Source of the DNA: Actinomycetota bacterium
Lineage (GTDB): Bacteria; Actinomycetota; Acidimicrobiia; Acidimicrobiales; Microtrichaceae
Direction: 5' to 3'
Assembly: GCA_016703525.1 (NCBI GenBank)
Contig: JADJBW010000003.1
Coordinates: 124,001 to 188,000, forward strand
Length of the DNA: 64,000 nucleotides
Positions within the stretch are counted from its first letter, which is position 1; every line of letters begins with the position of its first letter. Below are positions 40,836 to 49,385 of this stretch, one piece after another. The translations under genes and the position numbers were made by a program. The notes under the pieces are model-generated. The model worked only from the letters and a program-made list of their open reading frames with translations, made no database searches and was not told where the DNA came from.

Positions 40836-41854
40836 GTCGTCGACTCTCCGGCCGCCACCTTCAGCAGCCGTCGCGCCTTCAACTCCGTCTCGTTCCACTC
40901 GCCGTCGGGCGTGGAGTCCCACGTGATCGCGCCGCCGGTTCCGAAGTTGAGCTCACCGCCTTCGATCCAGAACGTACGAATCGCCACGTTGAGATCTCCG
41001 AGTCGGCGGTCGGCATCGACCCACCCGATCGCCCCGCAGTACACGCCTCTCGGCTCGGTCTCGAGTTCGTCGATCACGGAACACGCAGCGATCTTGGGGG
41101 CACCCGTGACCGAACCGGGAGGGAACGTGGCGTCGATCGCCTCGGCCCAACCGAGCCCCGGCCGGAGCCGGCCCTCCACCGTCGACACGAGATGGAACAG
41201 ACCGGGGTGGGCTTCGAGCGCCAGCAACTCCGGCACGTGCACGGTGCCCCAGTCGCAGACCCGTCCCAGGTCGTTGCGCACGAGATCGACGATCATCACG
41301 TTCTCGGCGCGGTCCTTGTCGCTGAAACCGGTTGGTGTTGATGCTGTGCCCTTGATGGGCGACGACGAGACGCGGTCGCCGTGGCGCGACAGGAATCGTT
41401 CGGGTGATGCCGAGGCGACCGCGATGTTGTGATCGGGGAGCGAGACGACCGCGCTGAACGGCGCCGGATTCCCCTCGGCGAGCGCGGCGCCGAGCGCCTC
41501 GATCCGTGCGTCCGGGGCAACCGGCGCTCGGAGCCGACGCGTGAGGTTCACCTGATAGACCCCGCCGGCCGCGATGCACTCGCGAATCGCGTCGACGCCC
41601 CGCCCAAAGGACCGCTCGTCGAGGCTGGTGCGCCACTGGTCGGGGCGTGGCCCCACCCAGGCGGGGCCACGCCACAGGCGAGCGGGGACGACATGGTCGA
41701 AGCGGGCGCACACCGGAGCGCCCGAGTAGGGGATGACGACGGCCCAGAATCCGGCAGAGTCGAGCGCCGTCAGGTCGCTGGTGACATCGGCGAGTCCGGT
41801 GCAGAGCCGACCACCGACGACGGCGAGGGGCTGGCGCTCGTCGCTGGTCGGCAC
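40832..41854 (-). CDS. pabB: Aminodeoxychorismate synthase component I
   Basis: Aminates chorismate to 4-amino-4-deoxychorismate with ammonia from a glutaminase subunit (PabA, not in window). 340 residues, shorter than the about 450 of E. coli PabB, missing much of the N-terminal part. Signature segments: IAAGGVYQVNLTRRL, SASPERFLS, PIKGTA (PIKGT), DLVRNDLGRVC, VEGRLRPGL, FPPGSVTGAPK, GGAITWDSTPDGEW. GTG start with a leaderless-type promoter. Operon with pabC. Confidence 0.9.
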   Translation of the reverse strand: MPTSDERQPLAVVGGRLCTGLADVTSDLTALDSAGFWAVVIPYSGAPVCARFDHVVPARLWRGPAWVGPRPDQWRTSLDERSFGRGVDAIRECIAAGGVYQVNLTRRLRAPVAPDARIEALGAALAEGNPAPFSAVVSLPDHNIAVASASPERFLSRHGDRVSSSPIKGTASTPTGFSDKDRAENVMIVDLVRNDLGRVCDWGTVHVPELLALEAHPGLFHLVSTVEGRLRPGLGWAEAIDATFPPGSVTGAPKIAACSVIDELETEPRGVYCGAIGWVDADRRLGDLNVAIRTFWIEGGELNFGTGGAITWDSTPDGEWNETELKARRLLKVAAGESTT

Positions 41855-41860
41855 GGCGTC

Positions 41861-41866
41861 AGACTA
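41861..41866 (-). promoter_or_regulatory. Putative -10 element, leaderless (pabB)
   Basis: TAGTCT on the minus strand ends 6 nt before GTG 41854; no Shine-Dalgarno site. Confidence 0.45.
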
Positions 41867-41904
41867 CGACGGCGGGTGCCCACCCCGGTTCGGGAATGCG
41901 CTGG

Positions 41905-41910
41905 TAGGGT
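41905..41910 (+). promoter_or_regulatory. Putative -10 element, leaderless (LCP gene)
   Basis: TAGGGT ends 8 nt before GTG 41919; same hexamer as before the sirtuin and rhodanese/MoeB genes. Confidence 0.5.
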
Positions 41911-41918
41911 TCGCGCTC

Positions 41919-43550
41919 GTGCCATCGACCGCCCGCCGCCGCGCCCGTCGAACCTGGCCCCAACGAGCGCTGATTCTGTTCAACCTCGCGCTGGTGGTGG
42001 CATGCCTCGGGTCTGCCGGGGCGTTTGCCCTGGTGCGGCAGAAGGCAGCGGAGATCCCGCGAGTCGCCATCCCCGGTGCGGCACGCGGGACCGAGGCCGA
42101 CTCGGACGAGCCGCGCAACATCCTGCTCGTCGGCACCGACAGCGCGGCCGGGCTCGACAAGGACGATCCTGCGCGCCGTGGCGACCGCGACGTCACGGGG
42201 CAACTCGCCGATGTGATCATGATCCTCCGGGTCGACCCGAAGGAGACCCGAGCATCGCTGCTTTCGATCCCGCGCGATTCATGGGTGCCGATCGCCCCCA
42301 AGTGGAACAAGACCAAAATCAACTCCTCCATCGCCGGCTCGCGGGGTCCGGAGGGGCTGATCTCCACGATCAAGCACAACTTCGGGATCTCCGTCGACAA
42401 CTACGCCCAGGTCGACTTCGGCGGCTTCCGGCAGCTCATCGAGGTGCTCGACGGGGTGCCGGTGTACCTGAAACAGCCCGTCCGCGATCGGCGCACGGCG
42501 CTGTGGCTGGTCGAAACGGGCTGCATCACCGTCGACCCGATCCAGGCGCTCGCCTACGCCCGGTCCCGCCACTTCCAGTACCAGGACGGGCCTGGCTACG
42601 ACCCGAAGGGCACCTGGCACGACGATCCGACGGGTGACCTCGGGCGCATCTCGCGCCAGCAGCAGTTCCTCCAGGCGGCGGCACAGCGGGCGGTCGACGA
42701 GGGGATACGGAATCCGACCACGGCGCTCGGCCTGGTGAACGCCGCCCTCGCCGCGCTCAAGGTCGACGAGCGCCTCGATGTCGGCCAGATCATCGATCTG
42801 ATCCGGCGGTTCCGCTCGTTCTCGGTGGACAGTCTCGAGCGGTACCAGTTGCCGACGACCGAAGGCGGCAATCCGTCGATCTCGTACCAGAACGTCGATT
42901 GGGAGGCAGCCGAGCCGATGCTCGACGTGTTCCGGGGCGGTTCGCCGACGGGCGTGCCCGAGCCGCGCGACGTGATCGTCGATGTCGCCGCGCCGGTCGC
43001 GGCCGGCACTCCGATCGTGAGCGCTCTTCGCTCCGCCGGGTTCGATGCATCGAGCGTGGACACGACGGCGGTCACCTCGAACAAGAAGTCATCTTCGGGC
43101 AGCAACGAGGACGAGGAGGAGGGCGACGGCGCATCCGAGTCCGCTGGCCTTCCCGAGCGCAGCGTCGTCCGCTTCGGACCCAAGGGGGTCGATGCCGTGC
43201 GGTTGCTGCAGAGCCACCTGCCGGTCGACATCCGCCTCGACTACCAGGCCGACATTCCCGGCCGAGTACTCGAGTTGTCCCTCGGCGCCGACGTGACCGA
43301 GCTCCGCACGCCGGCGCGCCCGATCGAGGAGATCCCGGTCCCGTCGACGACCACGCCGGGCTCGCGAAAGCGGTCCTCGACCTCGGTTGAGCCGACGACG
43401 TCCAGCTCATCGACGACCGTGGTCGACCCGGGCACGGAAACCGCCAGTACGGTTCCTGCCCCGGAAGGCTCTAGCCTGCCGGAAACGGTCACAACAACGA
43501 CCGCGATCGGCGTGGTTCCCCTGGACCCCGTCGCCGCCGGACGCTGCTGA
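41919..43550 (+). CDS. LytR-CpsA-Psr (LCP) family cell-wall glycan ligase
   Basis: Transfers lipid-linked glycans to peptidoglycan on the outer face of the membrane. 543 residues: basic cytosolic head, one membrane anchor (ALILFNLALVVACLGSAGAF, about 17-36), LCP domain (about 66-265) with NILLVGTDSA, DVIMILRVDPKETRASLLSIPRDS and INSSIAG, Arg/Asp-rich lipid-phosphate residues in YARSRHF, then a LytR_C-type domain (PVAAGTPIVSALRSAGFDAS, SVVRFGPKGVDAVRLLQSHL) and a Ser/Thr-rich tail ending in Cys. Heads the UDP-xylose gene set, fitting attachment of the locus's glycan to the wall. Confidence 0.9.
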   Translation: MPSTARRRARRTWPQRALILFNLALVVACLGSAGAFALVRQKAAEIPRVAIPGAARGTEADSDEPRNILLVGTDSAAGLDKDDPARRGDRDVTGQLADVIMILRVDPKETRASLLSIPRDSWVPIAPKWNKTKINSSIAGSRGPEGLISTIKHNFGISVDNYAQVDFGGFRQLIEVLDGVPVYLKQPVRDRRTALWLVETGCITVDPIQALAYARSRHFQYQDGPGYDPKGTWHDDPTGDLGRISRQQQFLQAAAQRAVDEGIRNPTTALGLVNAALAALKVDERLDVGQIIDLIRRFRSFSVDSLERYQLPTTEGGNPSISYQNVDWEAAEPMLDVFRGGSPTGVPEPRDVIVDVAAPVAAGTPIVSALRSAGFDASSVDTTAVTSNKKSSSGSNEDEEEGDGASESAGLPERSVVRFGPKGVDAVRLLQSHLPVDIRLDYQADIPGRVLELSLGADVTELRTPARPIEEIPVPSTTTPGSRKRSSTSVEPTTSSSSTTVVDPGTETASTVPAPEGSSLPETVTTTTAIGVVPLDPVAAGRC

Positions 43551-43602
43551 CCAGAGGTTGCTGCGTCGACCCGACGCCCGTGTGCAGGAGAACAGACACG
43601 CT

Positions 43603-44875
43603 ATGACCAGCAGGATCGCCGTCATCGGCACCGGCTATGTGGGACTCACGACCGGCGCGTGCCTCGCGCATCTCGGGCACGACGTGGTCTGCGCCGACAT
43701 CGACCAGGCAAAGGTCGACGCGTTGAATGCGGGCGCGGTCCCGATACTCGAGGACGGCCTCGACAATCTCGTGCTGGAAGGCCGGCGATCCGGCCGCCTC
43801 CGCTTCGTCGTCGGCGCTGCCGGCGCAGTCGGCGACCGCGAGTTCGTGTACCTGTGCGTGCCGACGCCGCAGGGTGACGACGGTTCGGCCGACCTGTCCT
43901 ACATCGAGGGCGCGGCTCGCGAGATCGGTCCCGCTCTCGCCTCCGAAGCGATCGTGATCAACAAGTCGACCGTGCCCGTCGGCTCGACCCGGGTGGTCGA
44001 ACAGGCGCTGCAGCGCGGCGACGTGTTCGTCGTGTCGAACCCCGAGTTCCTGCGCGAGGGCTCGGCGGTCCACGACTTCCTCAACCCCGACCGGGTGGTC
44101 ATCGGCGCGAACGATCAGGCCGCCGCCATCCGCATGGCCGGTCTGTACATCGGACTCACGGCCCCGATCATGGTCACCGACCCCGCCTCGGCCGAGACGA
44201 TCAAGTACGCCTCGAACGCCTTCCTGGCCACGAAGATCAGCTTCGTCAACGCCGTGGCGGCGGTCTGCGAGGCGGTCGGCGCGGACGTGAACGACGTGGT
44301 GCTCGGCATGGGGTACGACCGGCGTATCGGCCAGGACTTCCTCCGGCCGGGTCCCGGGTGGGGCGGGTCGTGCTTCCCCAAGGACACCATCGCGCTCATT
44401 CGCATTGCTGAGGACGCCGGCTACGACTTCCGGCTGTTGCGCGGCGTCGTCGACGTGAACAACGAGCAGTTCGAGGCGTGGTCCGCAAGGTGGTCGCAGC
44501 GGTCGGGGGGACGTGCGCGGCAAACGCCTCGCCTCGTGGGGCCTCACCTTCAAGGCTCGCACCGACGACACCCGCATGTCGCCGGCGATCGAGGTGATCA
44601 AGCGCCTGCAGTCGCTCGGCGCCGACGTGGTGGCCTACGACCCGGCGATCCGCTCAGAGATCGAGGGCATCCCGGTCGTGTCGACGCCCACCGAGGCCGT
44701 CGACGGCGCGGAGTTGCTGATGGTGCTCACCGAGTGGGACGAGTTCAAGTGGGTCGACCTCGACGAGGTCGGGGCGAAAATGGCCTCGAAGCGCATCGTC
44801 GACACGCGGAACCTGCTCGACCGGAATCGTGCCCAGCGCGCCGGCTTCAACTACGAGGGAATTGGACGACGATGA
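43603..44875 (+). CDS. ugd: UDP-glucose 6-dehydrogenase (two apparent frameshifts)
   Basis: Oxidises UDP-glucose to UDP-glucuronate. ATG 43603 has CAGGAGAAC upstream. VIGTGYVGLTTGACLAHLGH (NAD site), DGSADLSYIE, NKSTVPVGSTRVVEQAL, SNPEFLREGSAV and GPGWGGSCFPKDTIAL with catalytic Cys near residue 257. After NNEQFEA (about 44482) the frame slips; VRKVVAAVGG is in the next frame, then at the GGGGGG run (44505-44510) a second slip leads to DVRGKRLASWGLTFKARTDD, MSPAIEVIKRLQSLG and the normal end. Each slip is explained by one missing base. With both restored the protein is about 425 residues, normal for the family. Substrate supplier for the next gene. Confidence 0.88.
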
Positions 44876-44915
44876 CGAATCGGCCGGCGGGGTCATTCGG
44901 AGGAAGCGGGAAGCG

Positions 44916-45854
44916 ATGAGGGTTGTGGTCACCGGCGGCGCCGGATTCGTGGGCTCGCACATGTGCGACGTGTTGGTCGGTCGTGGCGACGAGGTGGTGT
45001 GCGTCGACAACCTCCTGACCGGGGCGCGGCGCAACATCGCTCACCTGGAGTCGGCCGACGCCTTCGAGTTCGTCGAGACCGACGTGTGCGAGCCGTTCGA
45101 TGTCGCGGGACCGGTCGACGCGGTGATGCACCTGGCGTCGCCCGCGTCGCCTCGCGACTACTTGGAGCATCCGATCGCAACGCTGCGTGTCGGCAGCGAC
45201 GGCACGTTCAACTCGCTCGACCTGGCACGGGCCAAGGGCGCTCGGTACCTGCTCGCTTCGACGTCGGAGGTCTATGGCGATCCCGACGTGCACCCGCAGC
45301 CCGAGACCTATTGGGGCAATGTCAACCCCAACGGCCCGCGTTCGGTGTACGACGAGGCGAAGCGCTTCGCCGAGGCCGCAACCGCTTCGTACCGCCGCGA
45401 GTTCGACACCGACACCACGATCGTGCGGTACTTCAACACCTACGGCCCGCGCATGCGCCCCGAGGATGGCCGCGTCGTCTCGAACTTCATCGTGCAGGCG
45501 ATCCAGGGTGTTCCGATCACGATCTACGGCGACGGCAGCCAGACGCGCAGCTTCGGGTATGTCGACGACACGGTTCGGGGCACCATCGCGCTGCTCGACA
45601 GCGACCATCCCGGTCCGGTCAACATCGGCAATCCGGGCGAGTTCACCATGATCGAGCTGGCAGAGCTGGTGCTCGAACTCACCGGTTCGACGTCGGAACT
45701 GACCTACGAGCCGCTCCCGGCGGATGACCCGACGCAGCGCCGCCCCGACATCGCCGTCGCCGGCCGGGTGTTGGGCTGGTCGCCGGCGGTGTCGCTGCGC
45801 GAGGGCCTCGTCCCGACGATCGAGTACTTCCGGGAGCGGGTGCTCGGCGGCTGA
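44916..45854 (+). CDS. UDP-glucuronate decarboxylase (UDP-xylose synthase) family
   Basis: Extended SDR, 312 residues, ATG 44916 after GGAGGAAGCGG. VTGGAGFVGSHMCDVLVGRG (4-23), HLASPASPRDYLEHPIATLR, STSEVYGDPDVHPQPE, YDEAKRFAEA with YxxxK, RYFNTYGPRMRPEDGRVVSN and GYVDDTVRGTIALL. The SPASP.DY...P..T. segment and GRVVSNFI are hallmarks of UDP-glucuronate decarboxylase rather than UDP-glucose epimerase. Follows ugd by 40 bases, so together they would turn UDP-glucose into UDP-xylose. Confidence 0.87.
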   Translation: MRVVVTGGAGFVGSHMCDVLVGRGDEVVCVDNLLTGARRNIAHLESADAFEFVETDVCEPFDVAGPVDAVMHLASPASPRDYLEHPIATLRVGSDGTFNSLDLARAKGARYLLASTSEVYGDPDVHPQPETYWGNVNPNGPRSVYDEAKRFAEAATASYRREFDTDTTIVRYFNTYGPRMRPEDGRVVSNFIVQAIQGVPITIYGDGSQTRSFGYVDDTVRGTIALLDSDHPGPVNIGNPGEFTMIELAELVLELTGSTSELTYEPLPADDPTQRRPDIAVAGRVLGWSPAVSLREGLVPTIEYFRERVLGG

Positions 45855-45904
45855 CCCGGCACGTCCGCGTCTCGCCCAGACGCGCAGCGAGGTTCGTGGA
45901 GCGC

Positions 45905-46114
45905 CCCGTTTGGGTAGATCTCCTTGCAGATTCCGGTGGCGCGCGTGACTACCGTCCGCGCCGAGTTTGCGGCCCTCGCCGCGTGCTCGGGAACTGGAGG
46001 GTTCAATGAAGCTTCGTCGTATGGCTGTTGGACTGGCCGCAGCGTTGGCGGCCGGGCTGACGACCGCATGTGCGCCGCCCGACCCGATCGGCACGGTCGA
46101 CTGGGCGACCGGTG
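45905..46114 (+). repeat. Duplicated promoter plus 5' gene segment, copy 1
   Basis: The leader and first 36 codons of the lipoprotein-like gene are nearly identical to 47075-47287. The leader shares CCGTTTGGGTAGATCTCCTT, GCAGATTCCGGT, GTGACTACCGT and CTGGAGGG; coding similarity then falls to about that of diverged paralogs. Confidence 0.8.
45924..45955 (+). promoter_or_regulatory. Putative promoter of lipoprotein-like gene 1
   Basis: TTGCAG (45924-45929) and TACCGT (45950-45955) separated by 20 nt, both preserved in the second copy. A near-palindrome AGATCTCCTTGCAGAT overlaps the first element and could be an operator. The transcript would have a leader of about 45 nt with a GGAGGG ribosome site. 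Confidence 0.4.
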
Positions 46115-47067
46115 GCTACGGAAGGATTTCGGTCGCCGGTTGGGCCGTCGACCCGGATGGCGGCGCGGCCCCGGTATTGGTGCACGCCTATGTTGACGGT
46201 GCACTCGTCGGCGCTGCCGAGACCTCCGTGGAGCGGGGCGATGTCGCCGCCCTGTACCCGGGACATGGCGTCAACCTGGGCTACGGGCTGTCGTTTGCGG
46301 CGACGGAGGGATCGCATCGTGTGTGCGTATACGCCCTCAATATCAACGAGGGATCGCTAAACCCCGAGCTCGGCTGCCGGGTCGTGGCGGTCATCGGTGA
46401 CAGCCCGTTCGGTGTGATCGAAGTAGCGAGCCGAAGCGAGACTGAGGTGATCATCCGCGGCTGGGTGGCCGACAGGGACGCGACGGATCCCACCAGCATC
46501 GGGGTCACGCTCAACGGAGTTGAGATCGAACGGGAGACGACGGACATCGTGCGATCCGATGTGCCGCTTGCCTATCCCTTCGCCGGTGAGGCAACCGGCT
46601 TCGTCGCCCAGACCTTCATGTACTGGGACGACGAAGCGGTCATGTGCATCACCGCACGCAACCAGGGCTCGGGCGCTGACCAGACGATTGGCTGTGTCGG
46701 CGGCGACAGCGACTTAGCGTTCATTGATTCCCCCAGAGCGGAACCGTTCGGGAACCTGTTCGCCGGCATGATCGATGTCATGCCGACCGCGGGCGGATTC
46801 CTGGCCCGAAGCCTCGCCGTCGACTTCTGGGCCAGTGACGAGGGATCCCCGGTTCCGGTCCAGTTCACCTACGAGCGGGTCCAGGTTACCTTCGAGAATG
46901 CGGCGTCGTTCGGCGTGACACGAGGTGGAACGAGTTCCTCGACCGACTTCACCTTCTCCGAGCAGGTGGCTGTGAGGCCGGGCGAATATCACGTCTGCAT
47001 GGTCGTCTCGGACCAGGCGATCGCTGGTGCCCGCACGGTCGATTGTGCCGAGGTCGAGGTGACCTGA
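46006..47067 (+). CDS. Secreted, probably lipid-anchored protein of unknown function, paralog 1
   Basis: 353 residues; ATG 46006 preceded by TGGAGGG. Signal MKLRRMAVGLAAALAAGLTT followed by AC, a lipobox-like end with Cys 22. Mature part has two similar beta-rich units (RISVAGWAVDPDGGAAPVLV, then VIIRGWVADRDATDPTSIGV) each with a G-W-x-x-D pattern, later units with YERVQVTFENAASFG and PGEYHVCMVVSD; paired Cys (VCVYAL, LGCRV) suggest disulfides outside the cell. The G-W-x-D units resemble repeat modules seen in large extracellular actinobacterial proteins. About 50% identical to the next gene. No function can be assigned. Confidence 0.7.
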   Translation: MKLRRMAVGLAAALAAGLTTACAPPDPIGTVDWATGGYGRISVAGWAVDPDGGAAPVLVHAYVDGALVGAAETSVERGDVAALYPGHGVNLGYGLSFAATEGSHRVCVYALNINEGSLNPELGCRVVAVIGDSPFGVIEVASRSETEVIIRGWVADRDATDPTSIGVTLNGVEIERETTDIVRSDVPLAYPFAGEATGFVAQTFMYWDDEAVMCITARNQGSGADQTIGCVGGDSDLAFIDSPRAEPFGNLFAGMIDVMPTAGGFLARSLAVDFWASDEGSPVPVQFTYERVQVTFENAASFGVTRGGTSSSTDFTFSEQVAVRPGEYHVCMVVSDQAIAGARTVDCAEVEVT

Positions 47068-47074
47068 TTGCGGT

Positions 47075-47287
47075 CCCGTTTGGGTAGATCTCCTTGCAGA
47101 TTCCGGTAGCGCTCGTGACTACCGTCTGCACCGAGTTCGCGGTGCCCTTGCCGCGTGCTCAGAAACTGGAGGGTTTCAATGAAGCTTCGTCGTATGGCTG
47201 TGGGACTGGCCGCTGCGTTGGCGGCCGGGCTGACGACCGCATGTGCGCCGCCCGACCCGATCGGCTCGGTCGACTGGGCGACCGGTG
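47075..47287 (+). repeat. Duplicated promoter plus 5' gene segment, copy 2
   Basis: Partner of 45905-46114, lying only 8 bases after the stop of paralog 1. It includes TTGCAG (47094-47099) and TACCGT (47120-47125) at the same 20-nt spacing. Confidence 0.8.
47094..47125 (+). promoter_or_regulatory. Putative promoter of lipoprotein-like gene 2
   Basis: Same elements and spacing as at 45924-45955. Substitutions lie mostly between the elements, supporting function for both. Confidence 0.4.
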
Positions 47288-48234
47288 GCCTGAACTCGAT
47301 CTCGGTCGCCGGTTGGACGGTCGATCCCGACGGCGGCGAGACGCCGATTGCGCTGCACGTGTACGTCGACGGTGCCTTCGCTGGCTCCGGTGAAACGTCG
47401 GTCCAGCGTGACGACGTCGCAGCGCTCTACCCCGGCCACGGCAACAAGCTCGGCTACGGATTCACCGTTCCCGCGGCACCAGGCTCGCACCGGGTGTGCG
47501 TGTATGCGATCAACGTCAACGAGGGGCCGATCAACCCCGAGCTCGGCTGCAAGGTCGTCTCGGCGTTCGACAACAGTCCCTTCGGCACCGCCGATCTGAT
47601 CCAGCGGACCCCGCTCGGCGTCACCGTCGCAGGGTGGGTGTTCGATCGCGACGCCGCCGGTCCGATCCAGGTCGGCGTCACGGTGAACGGGACCGAGATC
47701 TCCCGCAAGACGACCGACATCGAGCGCCCCGACGTGCAGGTGCTCTACCCGGCCGCGACGCTGAGCTCGGGATTCAACTTCAACGTCTTCGCCGAGTGGA
47801 CCGACAACGAGGTCGTCTGCGTCACGGCGTACAACCAGGAATCCGGTGCGGACACCGTCATCGGGTGCGCCGGTGCCGGCACCGGCCGAGCGTTCAACGA
47901 CACGTGGGACGCCGAGCCGTTCGGCAACCTCGACGCCGCCTTCGACGACATCGTGGCGAACGAGACGGGCTTCCTGGCCGTCGGTTACGGGGTTGATTAC
48001 TGGAATTCCGAGGAGGGTGATCCGGTCGGCTACCAGATCAGCTATCAGCGGCTCGACCACTCCTGGGGCCTGACCGCCATGGCGACGACCTCGGCCGTCG
48101 ACGGCTCGTTCGCTCAGCAGGTTGACGTGCCGCCTGGTCAGTACAACGTCTGCCTGGTCGCGCAGGACTTTGCGCTCCTGACGAATCCGCGGACCACGTA
48201 CTGCTCGCCGGTTTCGGTCGCCGGGCCGGTCTGA
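47179..48234 (+). CDS. Secreted, probably lipid-anchored protein of unknown function, paralog 2
   Basis: 351 residues, with the same signal sequence and lipobox-like end as paralog 1. Corresponding units SISVAGWTVDPDGGETPIAL, VTVAGWVFDRDAAGPIQVGV, GFNFNVFAEWTDNEVVCVTA and ISYQRLDHSWGLTAMATTSA; C terminus PPGQYNVCLVAQDFALL. The repeated unit architecture and cysteines are retained while surface residues differ. Tandem duplication with its own promoter suggests differential expression. Ends at a strong hairpin. Confidence 0.7.
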   Translation: MKLRRMAVGLAAALAAGLTTACAPPDPIGSVDWATGGLNSISVAGWTVDPDGGETPIALHVYVDGAFAGSGETSVQRDDVAALYPGHGNKLGYGFTVPAAPGSHRVCVYAINVNEGPINPELGCKVVSAFDNSPFGTADLIQRTPLGVTVAGWVFDRDAAGPIQVGVTVNGTEISRKTTDIERPDVQVLYPAATLSSGFNFNVFAEWTDNEVVCVTAYNQESGADTVIGCAGAGTGRAFNDTWDAEPFGNLDAAFDDIVANETGFLAVGYGVDYWNSEEGDPVGYQISYQRLDHSWGLTAMATTSAVDGSFAQQVDVPPGQYNVCLVAQDFALLTNPRTTYCSPVSVAGPV

Positions 48235-48263
48235 CCAACGGCAGCTGCCCAAGAACGTTGATG

Positions 48264-48291
48264 GGGCGCGGACGCAACGGCGTCCGCGCCC
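48264..48291. terminator. Strong hairpin between convergent genes
   Basis: GGGCGCGGACGC (48264-48275), loop AACG, GCGTCCGCGCCC (48280-48291): a perfect 12-bp stem. It follows paralog 2 by about 30 bases and precedes the stop of the minus-strand epimerase, so it can serve both. No T-tract. Confidence 0.7.
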
Positions 48292-48336
48292 GTCCGTTAC
48301 GGTGACCGACCCGGCGTGAACCCCGAGCGCCGAGGG

Positions 48337-49299
48337 TCAGTAGGCGCGGGCCTCCGCCTCGTCGCGATGCCCGCGGTACCAGTCGATGGTGCGGCGCAGT
48401 CCGTCCTCGAAGCGCACTTCGGCTTCGAAACCGAACGCCCGCCTGGCTCGTGATGGGTCGACCCGTCGCCGCGGTTGCCCGTCGGGGCGGGTGGTGTCCC
48501 ACCGGATCTCGCCCGCGAACCCGACCATCTCGGCGATCATCACCACGAGGTCGCGGATCGGTCGTTCTTCGTCGGTGCCCAGATTGACCGGGTCGGCGTC
48601 GTCGTAGCGTTCCGTCGCGAGCGCGATGCCCTCGGCGGCGTCGTCGACGTACAGGAATTCGCGGCTGGCGCTTCCGGTGCCCCACACCTCGATGTGGTCG
48701 GCCCCCGACTCGACGGCGTCGACGCACTTCTTGACGAGCGCCGGGATGACGTGGCTGACGGCCGGGTGGAACTTGTCGCCCGGGCCGTACAGGTTCGTGG
48801 GCATCAGATAGATGGCCGACTGGCCGTATTGCGCTCGATTCGCCTGCAGCTGCACGAGCTGCGCGAGTTTCGCGATCCCGTACGGCGCGTTGGTCTCCTC
48901 GGGGTAGCCCTGCCACAGCGATGATTCCTCGAACGGCACCGGGGTGAACTTGGGGTACGAGCAGATGGTCCCCACGATCACCGTCTTGGCGGTGTCGGCC
49001 CGGCGAGTCGCCTCGAGTACATGGGTGCCCATCAGCAGGTTGTCGAGGTACAGGTCGGCGGGCCGTTCGAGGTTGGCCCCGATTCCGCCCACCCGGGCGG
49101 CGAGGTGAATGACCACGTCGGGCCGGTGATCGTCGAGCATCGCGGTGACCTGTGCCGCCTCGCGCAGGTCGTAGTCGGCGCTCGACGGGCACAGCACCCT
49201 GGCCGGATCGCGGCGCTCGACGGCGCGTCGTACCGCCCTGCCGAGGAACCCACCTCCACCGGTGATCAGCACGGTTCGCTCTGCCCAGAAGCCGGTCAT
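48337..49299 (-). CDS. fcl: GDP-L-fucose synthase (GDP-4-keto-6-deoxymannose 3,5-epimerase-reductase)
   Basis: Converts the Gmd product to GDP-L-fucose with NADPH. 320 residues: VLITGGGGFLGRAVRRAVER (about 9-28), HLAARVGGIGANLERPADLY, VGTICSYPKFTPVPFEESSL with the catalytic Cys, APYGIAKLAQLVQ (YxxxK), MPTNLYGPGDKFHPAVSHVI and REFLYVDDAAEGI. The A.RVGGI.AN phrase is diagnostic for Fcl/WcaG. ATG at 49297-49299. The gmd gene is 10 kb away at 59177. Confidence 0.92.
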   Translation of the reverse strand: MTGFWAERTVLITGGGGFLGRAVRRAVERRDPARVLCPSSADYDLREAAQVTAMLDDHRPDVVIHLAARVGGIGANLERPADLYLDNLLMGTHVLEATRRADTAKTVIVGTICSYPKFTPVPFEESSLWQGYPEETNAPYGIAKLAQLVQLQANRAQYGQSAIYLMPTNLYGPGDKFHPAVSHVIPALVKKCVDAVESGADHIEVWGTGSASREFLYVDDAAEGIALATERYDDADPVNLGTDEERPIRDLVVMIAEMVGFAGEIRWDTTRPDGQPRRRVDPSRARRAFGFEAEVRFEDGLRRTIDWYRGHRDEAEARAY

Positions 49300-49307
49300 G
49301 GCGATCG

Positions 49308-49313
49308 AATCTA
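49308..49313 (-). promoter_or_regulatory. Putative -10 element, leaderless (fcl)
   Basis: TAGATT on the minus strand ends 8 nt before the ATG at 49299; no Shine-Dalgarno site. Confidence 0.4.
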
Positions 49314-49385
49314 TCGAAGTCGGCCGATGGTTCGGTTGCGTGGCGGGCCCACTCCCGATGGCGCAGCGCGTGACAGACTTCGGCG

